Source: Yersinia thracica (lineage in GTDB: Bacteria > Pseudomonadota > Gammaproteobacteria > Enterobacterales > Enterobacteriaceae). Taken from it: 64,000 bases of DNA. The stretch's first letter is position 1. The number at the start of each line of letters is the position of its first letter. The stretch lies in assembly GCF_902170565.1 (NCBI RefSeq), contig NZ_CABHXX010000110.1, positions 1-64,000 of the forward strand, given 5' to 3'. Shown piece by piece: positions 58,300 to 64,000 of this stretch. The position numbers and the translations under genes are program-made. The notes under the pieces are model-generated. The model saw only the letters and a list, made by a program, of their open reading frames with translations, was not told the origin of the DNA and did no database searches.

Positions 58300-61200
58300 T
58301 TAGGTGTTAACGCCGGTTTCACTGACTTCTGTAGCGGTATCGTTCTCATCCTCACTGATAACAAACCACGGGAAGTATTGCGCCCGCCGCTGGTATCCTT
58401 TGGCGGTAATAACCTTGATTTCACGGCCTAGCGGGTCATAAATATGAGTATCGGCATAAGTATCTTGGCGGGCGCTGTCATCACTGATATAGCGCCAGTT
58501 ATTGAGGAAGTAAGGCTGATAAGCCCGTACCGCCAGCCCTTTGTTGTCATACTCGACACGGCCGGAAACTGCCCAGCGTTGGCCCGCATTTTCAACCGTT
58601 AGCCCGTTGCCATCGGCTTGCAGCCTGCCGCCTTCTTCATAGCTATAGGCCTCTCCTGGCTCAACCCGCTGCGCTGATTGCAGCGCACGACCAAAACCAT
58701 CACTGAACACAATGACTTGTTGGTGTTGCTGTTTTTCAGCCTCGTTATCGTAGCGGTCAGTCGCCACGGTCATGGCATGAGGGGGGTGGCGTAAGGAATC
58801 GGCTAACTCTTGACTTAATTTGGGTTTATCCTGATACAGCCAGCGAGAGTAGCCGAGCGCACAGAGATAGCCCTCTTCGGTCATAACCTGGTGTTGAATT
58901 AACGTTTCCCGCTCTTTATCGTCTCGCGGGATTAATGGTTTTATCATCCAACTAAATGGCTGATAAACAGAGAATTGAGCAACCGGCAGAACCTCGGACT
59001 CCATTTCGATGGCATCATCAATGCTGGTGGGGGCGGTAAAGGGTTTTACCGACGGCTGGCTAAAGCCACTTTCCACCACTTTGCCCTCACTGAGTTCGGT
59101 TCCCCAGAACCGTGAAGATGTCACCCGACCAAAAGCATCAAACTCAACGTAATGCACGTTATCGTTGATGTCAGTCAGTTGATAAGGGGTGATAAAACGG
59201 TAGTCGTAGTCGGCCTGGGTGGTGCTGCCATCTGCCAGGGTCATGCCGATAACGGCGCAGGTGGTATTATCCCACTGCATGCTGGTATCGCCGACCAAGG
59301 CTGAGCTGCGTTGTTTTTTAGGGCGATAAAATTGATTAGCATCGGAATATTCGGTTAGCCCACGGCGAGCTACCCAGACATCGGTTTCATCTTTACGGGC
59401 AAAAAGGCGTGGCGCTGAGGTATAACCCGCCGCTTGTAGTTGCTCATCGCGCAGCTTGGCGTTAGGGAACATTTCCGTTAATGCTGTGAGTGAATTATCA
59501 TCAAATTCCGCACTTTCACTGGCGATAACCAAAGCTTGCAGCGGGTAGTCTGGGTGATAGAAAACTTCCTGTTGACCAGCATAAACCTGCTCAATCTGGG
59601 TACCCAGTGCGCTTCTTCTTTCCGTTAATATTTCATAATTGAGGCCTTCGCCCGGGATGCCATTAGCGCCAAAGTTGCTAATGTCGGTACGCTGTTGCCA
59701 AGGTAAGCCCAATAGCAATGCATTGTCTTCAATTACATGTCGGTAAGACTGTTGGCTTTCGCTGATGCGCAACAGTTGTTGCTGTGCATCATAGCTGCTG
59801 GCCCAGTGGTCAGTCGCCAGCCAGGAATAAGCTGCTCCGGAATCCTGAGGGCGGCGTGGGTAATTGATGGCGGCGGTATGCAGCGGGTGCCCATATTCAT
59901 CACAGCGCAACACAATTTGCTGGCTGCATTGCGGGTCTTGCGCAATTCGTTCGTAGTGGTAATCAAGCTGCTCTAGTGACATCGGCATGACTATCAGGGC
60001 GTTATCACTTATCTGTATCTGCCGTACTTGATAGCGAGTGCTACTGGTGGTGTAAGGTAGGTTTTCCAGACCATGATTATCCAGGCCATACAGTTCGCTG
60101 CGCAGCAGGCTGCCTTTCAAAGCTCGTTGCAACCAATAATGCTGCCGCGAAGTGGCTTCTGTTAGTAAGTCATCACTGACCGTCTGTGAGTTGAATAAGC
60201 TCAGGCGAGTTTGATTCAATTGATAAGCTTGTTTATCTCCTTGCCAATACTCTGTTTGATAGCGGTTTTCATCGTCAGCACGGCCAGTATGGAACCAACT
60301 GCGGCTAAGAGATGGCGCGGTGCGTTCAGTGGCAGAACCATGGGCATCCGCATGGGTATCCACTGTATCCACCCGGCCAAATCCACGGAACTCGCGTTCT
60401 ACACCGTCATAAAAACCGTGATAGTAATAGGCTTGCTGGCTCAGGCTGTTTTGCGTAATTTCATCAAATTGGGTGGATTGTGCCAAAAGATGCAGCGGGA
60501 AAGGTAGGCCACAGGCTATTTTGCGGCCTTTTGCCGCAGCAGCGGCTTTTTCATCCAGCCAGAATTGGGCCGAACTGCGGTAAGTCAGGCGGTTTTCAGC
60601 GCCCATATTGTTATTGATGGTGGATAACAGATACGGCTTAGCGGAGACAAAATCATAACGCCAATGGCGGCTGGCCATATGCGGCACACTCAGCAATAGG
60701 CTGGTCACCCCCAAACCTTGCACATCAGCCAGTGTCAGTTGGCAGGTATTATCGTAGCGAACGCCGTGTGGCAAGGGCAGTTTCAGCGGCTCGGCAAAAG
60801 CATTGCCGCTTTGATTGCGATAAATCAGCAAATGGTCGCTATTGGCGTAAATCAAATCCGCCGTACCGGAGCCGTCGATGTCTGCTAACCAAACTTGCTG
60901 TGGGTTAAAACTGGTCACGGGCTGGCTGAAGCCGCTCAGCGTGATGGGTTTGCCAAAATAGCCATGACCCAAATTCGGCCAGCAGGTCACACTATTATGC
61001 CGCACCCGCATTAGGTGTTGCTGCCCACTGCCCAGCGGATCGCTGAAAGCCACTAACTCTGCGTCACTGCCCCCTGGGATAGGCAGGGCGATAGCGGGGT
61101 CTTGATAAACCTGCTTAGCGGCGGCAAAACCGTCACGCTTATTGGCATACAGGCGCACACTGTTCGGCCCGATTAATGCCAGGTCAGAGATCCCATCGCC

Positions 61201-62715
61201 AATCAAATCGGCCAGTTGAGCTTGTGGGTGGAAATACTCAGTGGGCAAAGCCGACAGCGGAGTAAATTGTGTCCAGCTTTCATCCGGATTGCGGCTGTAA
61301 TAGCCAGCCAGCCCCGATTGGCTGACAACCCAATCCAGCCGGCCATCACCATTGATATCCATCAAACTGGCGCTATCGCGCAAGGTCGGAATTTGCGGCA
61401 AGATTTGCGCATCACCATAGCTGACGCCATTTTCACTCTCAGCTTGCCGCACTGGCGGGTGATAATGCCAACTGCCACTGTCTTGATATAGCATGCCCGG
61501 CAACCCCTCGCCGTGCAGGTCAACCAACTGATAATAGGGGTTAAATTTGTCCCATTCTGGCATCGACTGCCAGCTTTCTTCTGTTTTTGGCTCAAACTGC
61601 TGATAATCAAATTCCAGCGGGGGCATTGATAGCGCGGTGCCATCTTTCTCATGAGCGATTTGTCGGCAACTGATCAACTGGGTGGTATAGGGGCTGGCTA
61701 AATAATTGAAGCGCAACCGGGCAACCAGCTCGGCTTCACTTTCTTGTTTATCACCGGATAATAACCGCAAGTTATGGAACATTAATACTTGCTGGCACAG
61801 GCGGCGGGTGCGGACTTCGAAACCATATTCATAGCGCGAAAACGGGTCTTGACGGCATGGCCAAGGGTCGGTTGCATTTAGCGGCGGCACCACAGACAAG
61901 CTATTTGGCCGCTCGCCATAGTCAAAGACCAGTGTAAATAACCAGTTATCGTCTTTCGCTGACGGTTTTTTGAAAGCATATAGGCTATCGCTGGACAACA
62001 AGTTACCGTAGCGAACTTGCTGTAAATAGCGCTGTGTACTGGCTTGTGGGTGACTGGCACTTTCTGTTGTATCAATGCCGCTATCATCTTCGCGTTGATA
62101 GTGATAGCAAATATGCTCGCCAGTGGGTGAAACTGATTCTTCTAATAGCCATTCAGCTATATGGTTTGGATTATCCGGGGAGGCGATATGCGCCAGCGGA
62201 GATTTCCCCAGACAATGTTGCTGACCATCTGCGCTGTAGATTAACCAAAATGCAGTGAGGCCCGATGTTGAGTCTTGTGGTTGCCAGAATTCAATACGAT
62301 CGAACCCGCCCTCAATGCGCGGTTGATAACGCGTCACGGCAAAATCGGCTGATGCATAGCGCGCATCTATCGCGCTTTCATTGGCGGCTGAAACCGCGAT
62401 CAGCACTTCGCCACTAGGGCCGATAAACTCATCACGGTTATCATAGTGGGGGACGCCGTGGGCAGTGCGGCGTCGGATTGACAGCATACCCATGTGCCAG
62501 CCGAGACCAAAGGGGCTATTACCGCCGCCACTGCTGTAACTCAGTGCCAGCCCTGGCGCATAGCCGCGGCCCGCGGAAATAGGTAAAGGTAGGGTTAAAC
62601 TGGCCAGCCCACTTGGGCCGATAGCCCCCAGCGATTCGCCCATCCCTGCAATAGCACCGCCCCCTTTAGGGAGCGACAATGGTGCTACGCCGACTTGTTG
62701 TTTGTTGTTTTCCAT
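58300..62715 (-). CDS. tcaC: Tc toxin component B (TcaC)
   Basis: 1471-residue TcB subunit that makes most of the beta cocoon and its gatekeeper propeller. The N-terminal SpvB-type domain (about 15-330) starts with LSLPKGGGAIAGMGESLGAI and LSYSSGGGNSPFGLGW. FG-GAP/VCBS calcium-like repeats include DINGDGRLDWVV (about 452) and DIDGSGTADLIY (about 610). TcdB middle domains and YD-like repeats follow. Full length with no frame break. AGGAG precedes the ATG. It pairs with TcaA/TcaB and the tccC product. Confidence 0.95.
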   Translation of the reverse strand: MENNKQQVGVAPLSLPKGGGAIAGMGESLGAIGPSGLASLTLPLPISAGRGYAPGLALSYSSGGGNSPFGLGWHMGMLSIRRRTAHGVPHYDNRDEFIGPSGEVLIAVSAANESAIDARYASADFAVTRYQPRIEGGFDRIEFWQPQDSTSGLTAFWLIYSADGQQHCLGKSPLAHIASPDNPNHIAEWLLEESVSPTGEHICYHYQREDDSGIDTTESASHPQASTQRYLQQVRYGNLLSSDSLYAFKKPSAKDDNWLFTLVFDYGERPNSLSVVPPLNATDPWPCRQDPFSRYEYGFEVRTRRLCQQVLMFHNLRLLSGDKQESEAELVARLRFNYLASPYTTQLISCRQIAHEKDGTALSMPPLEFDYQQFEPKTEESWQSMPEWDKFNPYYQLVDLHGEGLPGMLYQDSGSWHYHPPVRQAESENGVSYGDAQILPQIPTLRDSASLMDINGDGRLDWVVSQSGLAGYYSRNPDESWTQFTPLSALPTEYFHPQAQLADLIGDGISDLALIGPNSVRLYANKRDGFAAAKQVYQDPAIALPIPGGSDAELVAFSDPLGSGQQHLMRVRHNSVTCWPNLGHGYFGKPITLSGFSQPVTSFNPQQVWLADIDGSGTADLIYANSDHLLIYRNQSGNAFAEPLKLPLPHGVRYDNTCQLTLADVQGLGVTSLLLSVPHMASRHWRYDFVSAKPYLLSTINNNMGAENRLTYRSSAQFWLDEKAAAAAKGRKIACGLPFPLHLLAQSTQFDEITQNSLSQQAYYYHGFYDGVEREFRGFGRVDTVDTHADAHGSATERTAPSLSRSWFHTGRADDENRYQTEYWQGDKQAYQLNQTRLSLFNSQTVSDDLLTEATSRQHYWLQRALKGSLLRSELYGLDNHGLENLPYTTSSTRYQVRQIQISDNALIVMPMSLEQLDYHYERIAQDPQCSQQIVLRCDEYGHPLHTAAINYPRRPQDSGAAYSWLATDHWASSYDAQQQLLRISESQQSYRHVIEDNALLLGLPWQQRTDISNFGANGIPGEGLNYEILTERRSALGTQIEQVYAGQQEVFYHPDYPLQALVIASESAEFDDNSLTALTEMFPNAKLRDEQLQAAGYTSAPRLFARKDETDVWVARRGLTEYSDANQFYRPKKQRSSALVGDTSMQWDNTTCAVIGMTLADGSTTQADYDYRFITPYQLTDINDNVHYVEFDAFGRVTSSRFWGTELSEGKVVESGFSQPSVKPFTAPTSIDDAIEMESEVLPVAQFSVYQPFSWMIKPLIPRDDKERETLIQHQVMTEEGYLCALGYSRWLYQDKPKLSQELADSLRHPPHAMTVATDRYDNEAEKQQHQQVIVFSDGFGRALQSAQRVEPGEAYSYEEGGRLQADGNGLTVENAGQRWAVSGRVEYDNKGLAVRAYQPYFLNNWRYISDDSARQDTYADTHIYDPLGREIKVITAKGYQRRAQYFPWFVISEDENDTATEVSETGVNT

Positions 62716-62771
62716 AATGGACTCCTGTCAGGCCCCTTGTGAGGGCCTGTTTGGGTTAAGTAACGGCGTTA

Positions 62772-64000
62772 TCAGGAACGAATGGTGTAGCGAACATGCA
62801 AAATGATGTCACTCAGGCTTTGTAGCAGTGCCTGTTGTTTACCGGTTGCATTGGGGAAGCGCAGTACCAATGCGCCAGTATCGCTAATATCGATTCCCTC
62901 AAATGGCAGATACTTGCCGTCGTTGAAGTCCAGTTGGAACTGGCCGCTATCATTCATACCGCGCGAGATAGCGATAGCGGTACAACCATTTGCCAGTTGC
63001 TTGTAGTCACCGTCGTAGCTTAATGTCGCCTGAACATCTTGATAAGGGCCTAACAGCGCAGGTAGAGAAACACTGATTTGCTTGATGCGGCGTTTTTTGC
63101 CCAATGACATGGCCTGCGGATAGTCAGTATCTAGCGCCAATTCAGTGATTTTGACTGAGACACTTAAGATATTGTCTTTGATGCTGACGGTAGTCCCCCC
63201 TTCGGCTGTTTGCTCCTCGGTGGTTTTCTGACTGATATATTCAGAGATTTTTTCAGCCAGATTAAAGTGTGCTGATGATGCATCATAAAGTCCCGCCAGT
63301 GAAATACTGCGCTCCACTTCCAGCGCCCGTTGGTCTTCAATCAGCCAGATATTTTCCAGTTTTTGCAGATTCAGCATCAGATCTTCACCGGCCAATAACC
63401 CTTGATACAGGTCATTCCAACCGGAGCTAATAAACAGATGCTGGGTTTTGCTGGCATCGATATCCCGCTCCAGCCCACTTTTCGCCATTAAGCACAGTGG
63501 TTGAGCGGCATCAAACAGTTGGTAGTACAAGCCAGACAAGCGCCCGACCATCCAGTTGTATAGCTCTTTGCCACTAAAACGCGTGGTTTGCATCTGATAA
63601 ACGGCCAAGGCATGGGATTGTTCCATTTCAGCTAAATCGCGCTGTTTTTGTGCCATTGAGATCTGAAGATCCAGGCCGGTGAGTTGCTCCTGTAACTGCG
63701 CTACGTCTTTCTCTGCCAGTGTGTGCTGTAATTGCCATTCTTCAGCTCGACGGGCAAAGTTGGCCTTGACCTCCTGTATACCCGCTCCTTGTTCAATGCT
63801 GCCAGCCGCAATTTGAATACCCCAGCCAGTCGATTGCGCTATCGCTCCCCAATGTGAACCACCATCGGCCATGCCAAAAATATTGGGCGCTGTGTCCACC
63901 GCCGCACCGACTGCGATGGGAATGATTGCTGTCAGTCCTAGCATTTGCGATGCAATACGCATTTCTAACCCTTTTTGTTCATAGTTAGAAATATCGCCAG
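62772..64000 (-). CDS. tcaB: Tc toxin component A, C-terminal subunit (TcaB), 5' end outside window
   Basis: C-terminal part of the TcA channel protein, which in Yersinia is split into TcaA and TcaB. The frame is open to the window edge (NYEQKGLEMRIASQ continues upstream). It contains the coiled alpha-helical region around SGKELYNWMVGRLSGLYYQL and the conserved TcB-binding end: SLGKKRRIKQISVSLPALLG, SRGMNDSGQFQLDFNDGKYL, PFEGI and the terminal ILHVRYTIRS. These match TcdA/TcaB proteins closely. tcaC follows after 56 bases in the same direction. Confidence 0.92.
   Translation of the reverse strand, partial: GDISNYEQKGLEMRIASQMLGLTAIIPIAVGAAVDTAPNIFGMADGGSHWGAIAQSTGWGIQIAAGSIEQGAGIQEVKANFARRAEEWQLQHTLAEKDVAQLQEQLTGLDLQISMAQKQRDLAEMEQSHALAVYQMQTTRFSGKELYNWMVGRLSGLYYQLFDAAQPLCLMAKSGLERDIDASKTQHLFISSGWNDLYQGLLAGEDLMLNLQKLENIWLIEDQRALEVERSISLAGLYDASSAHFNLAEKISEYISQKTTEEQTAEGGTTVSIKDNILSVSVKITELALDTDYPQAMSLGKKRRIKQISVSLPALLGPYQDVQATLSYDGDYKQLANGCTAIAISRGMNDSGQFQLDFNDGKYLPFEGIDISDTGALVLRFPNATGKQQALLQSLSDIILHVRYTIRS

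Overview
The window is a stretch of enterobacterial chromosome that I place in the genus Yersinia, though not confidently to species. Core genes have close enterobacterial orthologues in familiar local orders: alr-tyrB, yjbR/uvrA/ssb, ghxP-yjcE, dusB-fis, accBC-yhdT-panF-prmA, and csrD-mreBCD-maf-rng-yhdP-nit-tldD. Yersinia-type ERIC repeats, a tandem cspA pair and a split Tc insecticidal toxin cluster next to tldD support the genus. No tRNA, rRNA, CRISPR array or complete insertion sequence was seen.

Region 1 (1-16.4 kb) starts with a truncated O-acyltransferase. It continues with dusA, sigma-54 dependent pspG, a small orphan gene, qor, dnaB, alr and tyrB, then a 600-bp gap rich in palindromes that may encode a structured RNA, then yjbR, uvrA and ssb (with a LexA box between the last two). 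It ends with a hipBA module that carries a striking six-fold operator array, and a glutathione transferase gene.

Region 2 (16.4-30.6 kb) is mostly membrane and envelope genes: ghxP with three PurR-like boxes, yjcE, a LysR regulator divergent from a cidAB pair, a PqaA-like hydrolase, lpxP, and a DASS anion transporter that seems to have lost about 80 internal residues. It also holds the tandem cold-shock genes, a SlyB/Pcp lipoprotein, an ERIC element and a diguanylate cyclase.

Region 3 (30.6-40.6 kb), almost all on the minus strand, holds dusB-fis with its conserved growth-rate promoter, yhdT-panF-prmA, accBC, aroQ, msrPQ and acuI. Region 4 (40.9-54.2 kb), on the plus strand, holds csrD, mreBCD, maf, rng, yhdP, a nitrilase-family amidase and tldD.

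Region 5 (54.2-64 kb) is a Tc toxin island on the minus strand: the C-terminal end of tcaB, a complete tcaC, a phage-type lysis cassette (holin, M15 endolysin, inner spanin and an overlapping outer spanin lipoprotein that is easily missed), and a tccC-type gene interrupted by one in-frame amber codon. The lysis cassette is probably the release machinery (type 10 secretion) for the toxin. The tccC C-terminal third is a distinct, AT-rich, hypervariable effector domain.
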